Assembly: GCA_027485915.1 (NCBI GenBank)
Contig: JAIXQA010000041.1
Span: forward strand, 1 to 51,593
Reading direction: 5' to 3'
Length of the DNA stretch: 51,593 nt
Origin: Alphaproteobacteria bacterium
Lineage (GTDB): Bacteria > Pseudomonadota > Alphaproteobacteria > Caulobacterales > Aquidulcibacteraceae
The translations under genes were made by a program, and so were the position numbers. Below the pieces are notes generated by a model, which was not told the DNA's origin, made no database searches, and saw nothing but the letters and a program-made list of their open reading frames with translations. Shown here piece by piece: positions 36,442 to 45,004 of the stretch; positions within the stretch are counted from its first letter, which is position 1; the number at the start of each line of letters is the position of its first letter.

Positions 36442-37042
36442 TCCGCTCAAGGCGCGATTTAACCGCGGCAAAGGCCGCGACTTGGCCCTTCTGGGCGAGG
36501 TCTAAGGTGCGCTTTAGGCCAGATTGAACGCAAACATCTTCGGCATCTAGAAGCGCGAGTGCACGCGTCTTTGGTGTTAGCGCATCCCACTTATTGGTTG
36601 CGATAGCCAAACGCCAAGCTTGCGTCTGTCCCCCGTGGGGCGCTGTCGCATACCAATCGTTTAAGGCTTGATTCAAGCGGACGGGATCGGTCCCGAGTTG
36701 CGCAATATAAAGACTTAGTCGCATGCGCGCCCAAGGTTGGGCAGGGGCGATCGCAACCGACTTCTGGCTACTTTCGATTGCGGCAGCCAATTGCCCTCGA
36801 GATGCTTGATAGCTCGACAACACATCCCACATCCGGGCATCGCGCGGCTCTTTCAGTTGGTTGGTGACCCATTGATCATAACCTTGTTGGCCAATTGGGA
36901 AGATTGGCATGTCGATCATTTCCGCTGCGCGCTCGGCCCGGAAGGTTTGCCAAGCGAGAAAGCCTGCGGTGATGGCAACTAAGCCAGCAGTGCCGATCAA
37001 TATCCAAGGAGTCCTAATCTGCAACGCTTTTGCCTGTGCCAT
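36389..37042 (-). CDS. Single-pass membrane protein with a TPR-like periplasmic region
   Basis: A 217-residue protein (224 from the upstream ATG at 37063). ATG 37042 was chosen because AAAGGG lies at the right distance, while 37063 has no ribosome-binding site. One membrane helix (WILIGTAGLVAITAGFLAW) is followed by a helical segment resembling tetratricopeptide repeats (MWDVLSSYQASRGQLAAAIE then SQKSVAIAPAQPWARMRLSL). I cannot name a family. Similar small anchored helical proteins accompany polysaccharide polymerase genes and may hold the complex together. The gene is convergent with, and overlaps by 53 nt, the polymerase-like gene, and is divergent from the export operon. Confidence 0.7.
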   Translation of the reverse strand: MAQAKALQIRTPWILIGTAGLVAITAGFLAWQTFRAERAAEMIDMPIFPIGQQGYDQWVTNQLKEPRDARMWDVLSSYQASRGQLAAAIESSQKSVAIAPAQPWARMRLSLYIAQLGTDPVRLNQALNDWYATAPHGGQTQAWRLAIATNKWDALTPKTRALALLDAEDVCVQSGLKRTLDLAQKGQVAAFAAVKSRLERISRPCAAIRSDAPPLLE

Positions 37043-37402
37043 TCTGGACCCTTTTGCCGACATGGAGCGTTGCCACCTTACTTATGGCAACCCCGACTCA
37101 CCCTCAATCTTTAATTGATTGTTACTCGAAAAACATACTTGGTCATTAGTATTCGCCTCAGAGGTGTAGGGGTTTGAATTCTTGTTCATCTTGAGGTCAT
37201 TAAGAATGCTCTAAAGGTTAGCAGGTAATGCTTAAAAAATAGGAAAGTCTAACAAATCTCAGTTCGGAAAATAAAAAATTTCGATAATTCAATTTACTAC
37301 CGCACTGCAGCATTTAGTGGATATTGGCAGAAAATTGAACGATATGCATCATAAGAGTGTTAAGGAAGTCAGGTACTGAGTGGGAATCGGTGTTGGTTTT
37401 GT

Positions 37403-37419
37403 CTGGCATAATATTTGCT
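37403..37419 (+). promoter_or_regulatory. Candidate sigma-54 (RpoN) promoter for the export operon
   Basis: CTGGCATAATATTTGCT fits YTGGCACGRNNNTTGCW at every defined position except two (T for C and A for G after TGGCA). GG-N10-GC spacing is exact, so a start near 37430 is expected. It is the best match of the five. The region 37064-37402 upstream is AT-rich, holds no gene, and offers space for an enhancer-binding activator. Confidence 0.7.
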
Positions 37420-37456
37420 AGATTTTCTTAAGTTTATTGGTCGAGGAGTTGACCCT

Positions 37457-38137
37457 GTGTTTTTTATCCAAAGTGACCTGAAAAAAATGCCAGCATCCGT
37501 AGAGCAGGTTCCTGAAATATCCAGCTACTCGAATTCCCCTATGAAGCGCGCTTTTGATGTTGTGGTGTCCGGAACAGCGCTTGTGTTTCTCGTGCCTTTC
37601 CTGTTGTTTTTATATGCTGTTGTAAGAATTGAAGGCGGAGCACCAGCGCTATTTCGGCATACGCGAATCGGTCGCAATGGTAGAGCGTTTTCTTGCCTCA
37701 AATTTCGAACGATGGTGGTCGACGCGGATCGCCGCTTGGAAGAATTGCTGCGTGACCCGGTCGTTGCTGCAGAATGGCGCGAGACCCAAAAACTCCGGAA
37801 TGACCCTCGGATTACTCGAATCGGACGATTCTTGCGCCGCACAAGCTTGGATGAGCTTCCACAATTGTGGAACATTTTCGTCGGCGATATGAGTTTGGTT
37901 GGGCCGCGTCCGGTGACCCGCACTGAGCTTAGCCGTTATGGCGCAATCGTTGGCTGCTATTTGGCCGTAAGACCTGGCCTGACCGGCCCGTGGCAAGTTG
38001 GCGGTCGCTCTAACACGACATTTAGTTACCGCGTGGAGCTTGATCGACGCTATTCAGTCAATTCTTCTTTCTTCGGGGACATTGGTTACTTGTTCAAAAC
38101 GGTTCGGGTGGTCTTTGGCGATAGATCTGCTGCTTAA
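37457..38137 (+). CDS. Phosphoglycosyl transferase, ExoY-like (undecaprenyl-phosphate sugar-1-P transferase)
   Basis: A 226-residue monotopic membrane enzyme that starts repeat-unit synthesis. GTG 37457 has a strong GAGGAG (37443-37448) 8 nt upstream. The longer frame opening at TTG 37415 begins inside the -12 box of the candidate promoter and would precede the transcript start, so it was rejected. The re-entrant helix (VVVSGTALVFLVPFLLFLYA) is followed by LFRHTRIGRNGRAFSCLKFR, DELPQLWNIFVGDMSLVGPR and RPGLTGPWQVGGRSNTTF. The SNTTFSYRVELDRRYS ending matches ExoY-type galactose-1-phosphate transferases, though the sugar is not certain. It is the first gene of the export region. Confidence 0.92.
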   Translation: MFFIQSDLKKMPASVEQVPEISSYSNSPMKRAFDVVVSGTALVFLVPFLLFLYAVVRIEGGAPALFRHTRIGRNGRAFSCLKFRTMVVDADRRLEELLRDPVVAAEWRETQKLRNDPRITRIGRFLRRTSLDELPQLWNIFVGDMSLVGPRPVTRTELSRYGAIVGCYLAVRPGLTGPWQVGGRSNTTFSYRVELDRRYSVNSSFFGDIGYLFKTVRVVFGDRSAA

Positions 38138-38303
38138 CAGAAAGATTGGCATCCCAAGCAATCAATAAAGATTGATCTGATGGGTGCGGAGTATTTTTGG
38201 TAGTTGGAACGTGCTATCAGGTCGAGACAAAAGAGGTTGTGCCTGAATTGACTACACGTCAGTCATGCGCCGTTCAGCCAAAAAGGTTAATTCTCGGCAG
38301 TTG

Positions 38304-38320
38304 TTGGCATAAGAAATGCT
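38304..38320 (+). promoter_or_regulatory. Candidate sigma-54 (RpoN) promoter upstream of the exporter gene
   Basis: TTGGCATAAGAAATGCT shares TTGGCATAA with the ExoY promoter family and keeps the 10-nt GG-to-GC spacing. A start near 38331 leaves a leader of about 205 nt before the exporter ATG. The 399-nt gap (38138-38536) otherwise holds only small open frames with no coding character; a TGACT...AGTCA inverted repeat at about 38249-38265 could be a regulator site. Confidence 0.55.
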
Positions 38321-38536
38321 GGCTACCTGAACGTGGTTCTTTGCCGACGAATGCGTGGAACCATAACTCTAGGGCGGTCAGCCAGTCTAACGGTGATCTG
38401 GCCATGCTGCCTTTGGGAATAACGTTTGAATGAGACTGGTACTCTTTAGTCAGAACGACGACGGTAGGCAGGCAAAACGCACAAAAAGCGATGGCCTGAG
38501 TAATGCCGGACAAAAAGAACGAGGTGGAGTGAAATA

Positions 38537-39688
38537 ATGTCGAGCAATCATTCTGGGTGTTTCTCGGTGAACCATAGGTGGTTTGGGCCTATACTGCGCA
38601 GAGTTCAGTCGCTGTGTCTGATAGCCTTACTGACCGCTACGATTGTGGCCGGTGCGGCTCCCACTGATGCGCTCGCGCAAACCACCCAGCTGAGGTCTGA
38701 GATTTCTCTGTCTGGTCAGAGTGGGGCCTGGGTGCAAGCTGTAACCCCGGCTCAGCCGGTTGCCGCAACCGTGGTGGAAGCAGCCGGGGCTGACGAATAT
38801 GTTTTATCCCCGAATGACAAACTGAAAATTACGGTGTTCGGCGAAGAAGACTTGTCTGGCGAATTTGTTGTTGATGCTACGGGTAATGTCTCAATCCCTT
38901 TGATCGGCGAAGTTCGCGCAGCGGGTACTTCCTTGCGTGCTTTTCAACGGAATATCGAAGCCCGGTTGCGTGCGGGCTATCTGGTCGATCCACGCGTGAG
39001 CGCAGAAATTCTGAACTTCCGCCCGTTCTATGTTCTGGGCGAAGTAAAGAATCCCGGAGAATATGCTTACACTTCCGGCCTAACCCTGTTGAATGCGATC
39101 GCACAAGCAGGCGGTTTCACGCCACTTGCAAACACCTCAACGATTGCCATCAAGCGTCCAGGCGCTGAAGGTGAGCTGCGGGCTGTCGTTCAGGCAGGGA
39201 TGCCGATCTCTCCGGGAGATACGCTGCGCGTCGAGAAGGCTGCGGTCTATATCATCGGTGAAGTGAAGCGGCCCGGTGAATATCCTATCCCGCCTGGACT
39301 GAATCTTGTGACGGCCGTTGCACAGGCTGAGGGTTACACTGACCTGGCCGACCTCAATCGAGTTTTTGTAAAGCGTGCTGGCAGCAATGTCGAAGTCGCA
39401 ATGCCAGTATCAACGGGTGCTTTGGTTCAGCCTGGCGACACGTTGCGCGTCGGCAGGGCGTCTTTCTTCATTTTGGGCGAAGTGAATCGACCCGGCGAAT
39501 ATCCTGCGCCAGAGAATTTAACGGTGAATAATGCAGCCGCAATCGCTGGAGGATTCACGTTCCGTGCAGATACCAAACGCATTTGGTTGCGTCGTTCTGG
39601 TGAGTTAGAAGAGAAACGAGTCAAGATCACAGACTCGCTTGTTATTCGCCAAGGTGACACTATTCGAATAGCCGAGCGCTTCTTCTAA
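38537..39688 (+). CDS. Polysaccharide export outer-membrane protein (Wza-like) with three SLBB repeats
   Basis: A 383-residue exported protein. A long signal segment (about residues 20-48, LCLIALLTATIVAGAA...DALAQ) precedes the Poly_export domain (YVLSPNDKLKITVFGEEDLS, then VSIPLIGEVRAAGTS). Three soluble ligand-binding beta-grasp repeats follow with a period of 70-73 residues, each opening with the same phrase: GEVKNPGEY (about 171), GEVKRPGEY (241) and GEVNRPGEY (314). No lipobox Cys is seen, unlike E. coli Wza. It should form the periplasm-to-outer-membrane channel together with the kinase at 41685. GGAG sits 9 nt before the ATG. Confidence 0.95.
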   Translation: MSSNHSGCFSVNHRWFGPILRRVQSLCLIALLTATIVAGAAPTDALAQTTQLRSEISLSGQSGAWVQAVTPAQPVAATVVEAAGADEYVLSPNDKLKITVFGEEDLSGEFVVDATGNVSIPLIGEVRAAGTSLRAFQRNIEARLRAGYLVDPRVSAEILNFRPFYVLGEVKNPGEYAYTSGLTLLNAIAQAGGFTPLANTSTIAIKRPGAEGELRAVVQAGMPISPGDTLRVEKAAVYIIGEVKRPGEYPIPPGLNLVTAVAQAEGYTDLADLNRVFVKRAGSNVEVAMPVSTGALVQPGDTLRVGRASFFILGEVNRPGEYPAPENLTVNNAAAIAGGFTFRADTKRIWLRRSGELEEKRVKITDSLVIRQGDTIRIAERFF

Positions 39689-39736
39689 ACTCAATGAGAA
39701 TGCAGGTTGCGGCCTTTTTGTCACTTTCTTTATTTC

Positions 39737-39753
39737 GTGGCATCGCAAATGCA
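39737..39753 (+). promoter_or_regulatory. Candidate internal sigma-54 (RpoN) promoter
   Basis: GTGGCATCGCAAATGCA retains TGGCA and ATGCA with the required 10-nt GG-to-GC spacing. It lies in the 184-nt gap after the exporter gene and would start transcription near 39764, about 109 nt before the small exported protein gene. It would give the barrel, kinase and downstream genes their own start. Confidence 0.5.
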
Positions 39754-39872
39754 TATTTTCCTATGCAATCATATGTCGTCAGTACAAAATCGGTGACTTG
39801 GTAAACATTGTCGTGTAACTACAGTCAGTACCATAATTTTGTTTTTTAATTCCTCGAGCAGGAGCGTACGCC

Positions 39873-40310
39873 GTGTTCAAATTTCTCTCAGTCGTGGCCG
39901 TATCCTTTGTGGCGGTAACATCGGCTTACGCCGCAGAGACGGTGCAGTCCTTGGCGAGCAAAATCGTTGCGGCCGCAGCAGCGGCGGAAGCTTCGGGCTC
40001 TGACTTGGCCAGTGCAATCAATTTGACCATTGAAACTTCTGGCGCGACGCCAGATACGATCAATAGAGCTGTGAATTCCTTGCTCAACCAATGCCCTTCG
40101 GGGGAATTGATGCGCGAGTTGATGAAGCGGCCCGGTGCTAAACCGCCGACCTTTTGCTTGGAAGATGCTCAGGCCGCTTTGCGTGCGCAGCGCGCGACGG
40201 CTTTGGCGTTACTCGGCACCGGCGCGACCGGTGCTACTGCTGGTGGCACCAATTTACCAACACCTCCAACCGGCGGAACCTCGGGCTCTGGCTCTGATTA
40301 TCAGCCGTAA
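39873..40310 (+). CDS. Small secreted protein of unknown function in the export operon
   Basis: A 145-residue protein with a Sec signal (MFKFLSVVAVSFVAVTSAYA, cut after AYA). The mature part is a helical, Ala-rich region (ASKIVAAAAAAEASGSDLAS), then a compact segment with two Cys (LLNQCPSGELMRELM and PPTFCLEDAQAAL), then a Gly/Thr-rich tail that should be unstructured. The Cys pair may form a disulfide in the periplasm. I do not recognise the family. GTG 39873 has AGGAG 8 nt upstream. It lies between the exporter and barrel genes and is 48 nt before the latter, so a role in the export complex is likely but unproven. Confidence 0.75.
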   Translation: MFKFLSVVAVSFVAVTSAYAAETVQSLASKIVAAAAAAEASGSDLASAINLTIETSGATPDTINRAVNSLLNQCPSGELMRELMKRPGAKPPTFCLEDAQAALRAQRATALALLGTGATGATAGGTNLPTPPTGGTSGSGSDYQP

Positions 40311-40358
40311 GATAAAATTTGGCCGCAAGCGCCCAAAAGTTAAGATCGAGGGACACCT

Positions 40359-41654
40359 ATGAAATACCAATTGTTGTTAGCTGCGGCGGTTGTTGGCCTG
40401 CCGACATTTGCAAGTGCGCAAATCGTCAACCCAAACCCGGGCGTCGTAGACAGCGGTTTCCGGCTGAAGTTTGAAGACCGGGGCAATAACACCTCGGTCC
40501 GCGAGCGCGCGCGTCCTGACTATGATCCCGTTGGCATCCGGATCGGCAGCTTTATGTTGCGTCCAACTTTGGATGTCGAAGTTTTCAACACCGATAACGT
40601 TTTACGAGATGACACCAACCAAGAAGAAGCTACTGGGACGATTCTTCGCCCAAAGTTTCGACTGAATTCAAATTGGTCAAATCATTCGCTGGAAGTCTAT
40701 GGTGGTCTCTCGCGGACCGACGTCCCAGATTATGATTCGGAAAGCGTCGGCGAAGTTGAGTTTGGTGCCTCAAGCCGTCTCGACATTCAGCGCGGTTCCA
40801 ATATTCAGGCAGCAGTGCGCTATTTCGCTGGCCGTGAAGCGCGCGGTTCAATCGGCACAGTTGCTGACACTGTCGAGCCGATTGAATATGATGAATTGAC
40901 CGGAACCTTAGCAGGGATCTGGGAAGTAAACCGTGTTCGTGCTTCTGCACGCGTCGACATGTCGCGGCTGAACTATGAAGATGGCTTACTTCAGTCCGGT
41001 GGCGTAGCAAATCAAGATGATCGCGACCGCACGACCAACAGCTTTACGTTGCGCTCTGATTATGCCCTCAGCCCGTCGTTCGCGCTGTTTGCCCAATATT
41101 CCTGGGACACGCGTGACTATAAGGCTGTCAGCGCACCATTTGTTTCTCGTAATTCCAAGGGCGAAACTGGCTTGGCCGGTGCGAACTTTGATATCGGGGA
41201 TCTAGCACGGGGCGAAATCGGCATTGGCTATGTGAAACAAAATTACGAGGCACCTGTTTATGGCGATACGGACGGCTTTGGCTATCGTGCCGCCGTTGAG
41301 TGGTTCCCAAGCCCTCGTTTAACCGTTGCCGCAACCGCATCGCGTTCGGTGGAGGATTCAGCAGTTGCTGGATCGGGCGGTGCTTTGAATTCGGGTATGG
41401 GTCTGCAATTTGACTATGAGCTGCGTCGCAACATCATTTTGACCGCCAAATCCACAAGCGTCGAAGCGGAATATACGGGTTTTGGCCGAACCGATCGGCG
41501 TGTCACCCATTCGTTAACGGGTGCATACCTTCTGAACCGCAATGCTGCACTGTCGGCAAGCGCAGTAAAGAGTGATTTATACTCCTCGGGCCCGCGTTCC
41601 GGCCCAGAATATGCTGAGTGGAGATTCTGGTTGCGCTTAGCTTTGCGCATGTGA
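40359..41654 (+). CDS. Outer-membrane beta-barrel protein (BBP2/PF10082 type)
   Basis: A 431-residue outer-membrane protein with a Sec signal (MKYQLLLAAAVVGLPTFASA). The phrase RPDYDPVGIRIGSFMLRPTL, followed by EVFNTDNVLRDDT, is the start of the putative beta-barrel porin 2 family. The rest alternates polar and hydrophobic residues in strands, closing WRFWLRLALRM. Members sit in exopolysaccharide operons of alphaproteobacteria beside Wza/Wzc homologues and may form the outer-membrane exit or a glycan-binding barrel; the function is not settled. GAGGGA precedes the ATG. It is 30 nt upstream of the kinase gene. Confidence 0.9.
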   Translation: MKYQLLLAAAVVGLPTFASAQIVNPNPGVVDSGFRLKFEDRGNNTSVRERARPDYDPVGIRIGSFMLRPTLDVEVFNTDNVLRDDTNQEEATGTILRPKFRLNSNWSNHSLEVYGGLSRTDVPDYDSESVGEVEFGASSRLDIQRGSNIQAAVRYFAGREARGSIGTVADTVEPIEYDELTGTLAGIWEVNRVRASARVDMSRLNYEDGLLQSGGVANQDDRDRTTNSFTLRSDYALSPSFALFAQYSWDTRDYKAVSAPFVSRNSKGETGLAGANFDIGDLARGEIGIGYVKQNYEAPVYGDTDGFGYRAAVEWFPSPRLTVAATASRSVEDSAVAGSGGALNSGMGLQFDYELRRNIILTAKSTSVEAEYTGFGRTDRRVTHSLTGAYLLNRNAALSASAVKSDLYSSGPRSGPEYAEWRFWLRLALRM

Positions 41655-41684
41655 ACCAAAATGAACCAGAGTGTGGAGTAAATA

Positions 41685-43898
41685 ATGTCCGATGCGGGTT
41701 CGCAGGCCTACGTTGACACGCCGAGGCGTGTCAACGAAACAGTTGATGATCAGTCTTTTGGTGCATTGTTAGAGAGCGTCTATGCGTTTTTCCAGCGACG
41801 CCGCTTAGTTCTTATTGGTTTTGTCCTTTTTGGTCTGCTTCTGGGGATTCTAAAGACAGTTACAACCTCGCCAGTTTATATGGCGAGCACCTCTGTCGTG
41901 ATTGAAAGCAAAGAGTCTCAGATTTCTGGTGTTCAAGTTGAACAGTCTAAATCCATCGCATCGACGACTGTCGACGGCGAGGTTCAGGCTTTAACGTCTC
42001 CAGATTTAATGGAGCGAGTTGTAATCGAGCAGAATCTTGTCCAAGATCCTGAATTCAATCCATTTTTGGCTGCTCGCATCGCGAATGCCGCTGCAGATCC
42101 ATCCAAGGTGCCGCCACGCGTATCGCCAGAGCGCGAGCTACGTGCCACCGTCCAAGTATTCGCCTCGCACATCAGTGCCCGCCGGCAGGGCCTTAGCTTT
42201 GTCATTGCCATTACCGCACGCTCGAAAAATGCCGTGAAAGCAGCAAAGCTAGCTGACGCGATGGCACGCGGTTATTTGGCGAGCCAGTTGGATGCTAAGC
42301 TTCTCAGCACGCGCCAAGCAAGCACGTGGCTGCAGCAACAAGTTGATAGCCTAAAGAAGGAGCTCGAGAAGCAGTCAGCGGCCGTCCAGGCAGAGCGGGC
42401 TTCGAGTGGCATGATGTCGGGCACTGGCGAAGGCAGCGTTGCTGACCAGCAAGTGCGCGCTTTGTCCGCGCAGCTTTCCCAAGCGCGTGCGGACCTTGCT
42501 GCCCGTGAAGCACGTTTCGGATCGAGTGCAAGCCTTGGTGCCGGCGCAGCATCGGCAAGCGAAGTGCTTTCGTCGCCTGTTATCCAAGGTTTGCGCCAAC
42601 GTGAGTCGGAGGCAAATCGTAAGATTAGTGAATTGTCCATTCGCTTTGGCCCTGCCCACCCTCAGATGCAGTCTGCCCGCCAAGAAAAGGCTGATATTGA
42701 GCGCCAAATCCAACAAGAGACCGCACGAATTGTTCGCGGTAATTCAAGTGAATTGGATGTGGCCCGTCGCAGCGTTGCGTCTTTGCAAGCTGACTTGAAC
42801 CGTTGGACCAATGCATTGGCCGATGACACTCGTCGTGCATCGCGGCTCCAACAGCTTGAAGGGCAAGCTGAAGCAACTCGAACAACGTATCAAAATTATG
42901 TCACACGTTTGCAGCAAGTTACCGACCTCGAAAAGCTGCAGCGCCCAGATGCACGTATTATTGCAAAGGCGTCTGTTCCAGGTCGTCCTAGCTCACCCGT
43001 GCCGGCTTTTGACCTTGCTCTGGGCCTCATCCTTGGCTCGATCTTGGCCATTTCTGTCGCCGCTGTGCTCGAGTTCTTGCAGCGTGGCTTAAGAACCCTG
43101 CAGGCTGTCGAAAGCGCAAGCAGCCTTCCAGGATTGGTGTCGATTCCGGCTTTGACAAAGCGAGAGCTTAAAGAGCTTCGTGCAAACTCCGCTCTGGGTC
43201 CTGCCGATTATATTACTCGGAAGCCGCTCTCAATCTATTCGGAGGCGTTTCGTAAGCTCCGCGCGGATCTGATGCTAGGAAATTCGAGTGGCAAGGCACC
43301 ACAAGTGGTCCTGTTTACCTCGGCCTTGGCCGGTGAAGGCAAGTCTACGACAGCGCTTGCTTTCGCGCGGACCATGGCTCAAGCTGGGGCGTCCACCCTC
43401 CTTGTGGAGGCCGATCTTCGCCGACCCTCCATTGCTGCGGTAGCCGGCCTTGAGCCCAGCCTCGCCCTTACCGATGTCATTATGCAGCCTGGGCTTCTAA
43501 ACCAGGCAGTTTTGCCAGACCCAATCAGCACTCTGAGCATTCTGCCGTCTTTGCCCGTCGGCGGTCGTTCTGGCGTGGATCAAGCCCTTGAGAGCTTTAA
43601 AGGCTTTATCGAGAGCTTGCGCCAGCAATATGATTTCATTGTTATTGATACCGCGCCGGTGCTCGCCGTTGCTGAAACCCAGCTAATGACCACATGCGCC
43701 GACGCAGTTGTGTTGGTTGTTCGCTGGGATAGAGCCACACGCGATGCGGTTCGGTTGGCGTCCAAAGCGATCTCGACACCGACTTATCAAATTCGCGCAT
43801 CCATTCTAAATGGCGTTAATCTTGAGCTTCAGTCGCGGTATCTCAGCGGTGATACGGCGTCTTACTATGCTTATAACAAAGCATATTATGCTGAGTGA
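41685..43898 (+). CDS. Polysaccharide co-polymerase/tyrosine autokinase (Wzc-like BY-kinase)
   Basis: A 737-residue inner-membrane protein that sets chain length and drives export with the Wza-like protein. Order: a Wzz domain with first helix LVLIGFVLFGLLLGILKTV (about 40-58), a long periplasmic coiled coil (about 190-420), GRPSSPVPAFDLALGLILGS into the second helix (about 440-465), then the cytoplasmic kinase. Walker A is SALAGEGKSTTALAFA (about 545-560); Walker A' is LLVEADLRRPS, where Glu stands in place of the first Asp of the usual D-x-D; Walker B is DFIVIDTAPVLAV. The C-terminus is a tyrosine cluster (ASYYAYNKAYYAE) that is the autophosphorylation site in the family. GGAG precedes the ATG. 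Confidence 0.95.
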   Translation: MSDAGSQAYVDTPRRVNETVDDQSFGALLESVYAFFQRRRLVLIGFVLFGLLLGILKTVTTSPVYMASTSVVIESKESQISGVQVEQSKSIASTTVDGEVQALTSPDLMERVVIEQNLVQDPEFNPFLAARIANAAADPSKVPPRVSPERELRATVQVFASHISARRQGLSFVIAITARSKNAVKAAKLADAMARGYLASQLDAKLLSTRQASTWLQQQVDSLKKELEKQSAAVQAERASSGMMSGTGEGSVADQQVRALSAQLSQARADLAAREARFGSSASLGAGAASASEVLSSPVIQGLRQRESEANRKISELSIRFGPAHPQMQSARQEKADIERQIQQETARIVRGNSSELDVARRSVASLQADLNRWTNALADDTRRASRLQQLEGQAEATRTTYQNYVTRLQQVTDLEKLQRPDARIIAKASVPGRPSSPVPAFDLALGLILGSILAISVAAVLEFLQRGLRTLQAVESASSLPGLVSIPALTKRELKELRANSALGPADYITRKPLSIYSEAFRKLRADLMLGNSSGKAPQVVLFTSALAGEGKSTTALAFARTMAQAGASTLLVEADLRRPSIAAVAGLEPSLALTDVIMQPGLLNQAVLPDPISTLSILPSLPVGGRSGVDQALESFKGFIESLRQQYDFIVIDTAPVLAVAETQLMTTCADAVVLVVRWDRATRDAVRLASKAISTPTYQIRASILNGVNLELQSRYLSGDTASYYAYNKAYYAE

Positions 43899-43957
43899 TG
43901 GTGCGCAGTCACACCGATTTGCAACTCCGATAAAGAACCATTTGAAGGTGTCTAGCG

Positions 43958-45004
43958 GTGTCTAAAGTCACGAGCGAGCGGGTCGATGTCACATGCGTCA
44001 TCGCTTCCTATAACACGCTGCGCTATTTAGAATCCGCCGTCGAATCCGCACTCGCTCAGCAAGGGGTGTCGGTTGAAGTTATCATTGTCGACGACGGCTC
44101 GAAGGATGGAAGCTATGAGTTGGCAAAGCAGCTTGCAGCGCGAGACTTACGCGTCCGTTGCTTCCAAACGCCAACCAACCAAGGCCCAAGTGGTGCACGT
44201 AACCTCGCACTCGATAATGCTCGAGGTGAGTGGATCAGCATTTTGGATAGTGATGACTTGGTCCACCCCGGTCGTGCCGCTTCTTTGATTGCGTTGGCTG
44301 AGGAGAAGCAGGCTGACTTGGTCTCCGATGATATGCTTGTTTTTCAAGAGGACGATGGGCAACTTGTATCTGTTGAGAGATTTCTGCCATTAGAAGGATC
44401 ACAAAACAGTTTTGAACTTTCATTAGTTGACTATCTTAGACCGTCATCTTTATTTCGGCGTTCACCAGAGTTCGGCTATCTGAAGCCGCTTTTCCGCGCC
44501 AGCAGTCTTGCTGACCTGCGCTATAATCCAAACCTCCGCATCGCAGAGGACGATGACTTGATTGTGCGATTATTGTTGCAGGGCGCGAAGTATTGGGTTT
44601 CGAAAAGGGCTTTATACTTTTACAGGAAGCATAATGCTTCGATTTCGCATCGACTAAGTCTTGAGAATTTAGAGCTCATGATCGCCTCTAACCGAGCCCT
44701 AGCGCCACGTTTGGAGTCCCATGGCCTGCCCTGTTCAGCTTTCTGGGATGGCCGATGGAAGCAATGGATGCGTTTTAGGGCCTTCACAAAATGGGTGCTG
44801 GCGGTCAAAGGGAAAGACTATTTGGAGGCTTTGCGCCTTTTGTTCCAATTCCCAAGCCTAGCACTCTGGTTCCATGCTCCTATTTGGGCGGCTATTAAAC
44901 GAGCCTTCAACCTCGGTGTACATCTGCCGGCCAAATCTGTGCCGGAAACAGTCGATCTTCCATTGCGTCAACGCCTTGAAACATTTGCTGATTACTCAGC
45001 ATAG
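43958..45004 (+). CDS. Glycosyltransferase family 2
   Basis: A 348-residue GT-A enzyme. VTCVIASYNTLRYLESAVES and VEVIIVDDGSKDGSYELAKQ form the UDP-sugar site, WISILDSDDLVHPGR is the metal-binding D-x-D (about residue 95), and RIAEDDDLIVRLLLQG is the catalytic-base region. A basic C-terminal segment (FWDGRWKQWMRFRAFTKWVL) may lie on the membrane. GTG 43958 has AAGGTG 8 nt upstream. It is 59 nt after the kinase gene and is the last gene of the export operon; an 829-nt AT-rich gap follows. Confidence 0.9.
   Translation: MSKVTSERVDVTCVIASYNTLRYLESAVESALAQQGVSVEVIIVDDGSKDGSYELAKQLAARDLRVRCFQTPTNQGPSGARNLALDNARGEWISILDSDDLVHPGRAASLIALAEEKQADLVSDDMLVFQEDDGQLVSVERFLPLEGSQNSFELSLVDYLRPSSLFRRSPEFGYLKPLFRASSLADLRYNPNLRIAEDDDLIVRLLLQGAKYWVSKRALYFYRKHNASISHRLSLENLELMIASNRALAPRLESHGLPCSAFWDGRWKQWMRFRAFTKWVLAVKGKDYLEALRLLFQFPSLALWFHAPIWAAIKRAFNLGVHLPAKSVPETVDLPLRQRLETFADYSA

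Noticed and set aside
38197-38513. Opposed small open frames in the gap before the exporter gene
   Set aside because: They overlap the predicted sigma-54 element, lack ribosome-binding sites, and resemble nothing known.
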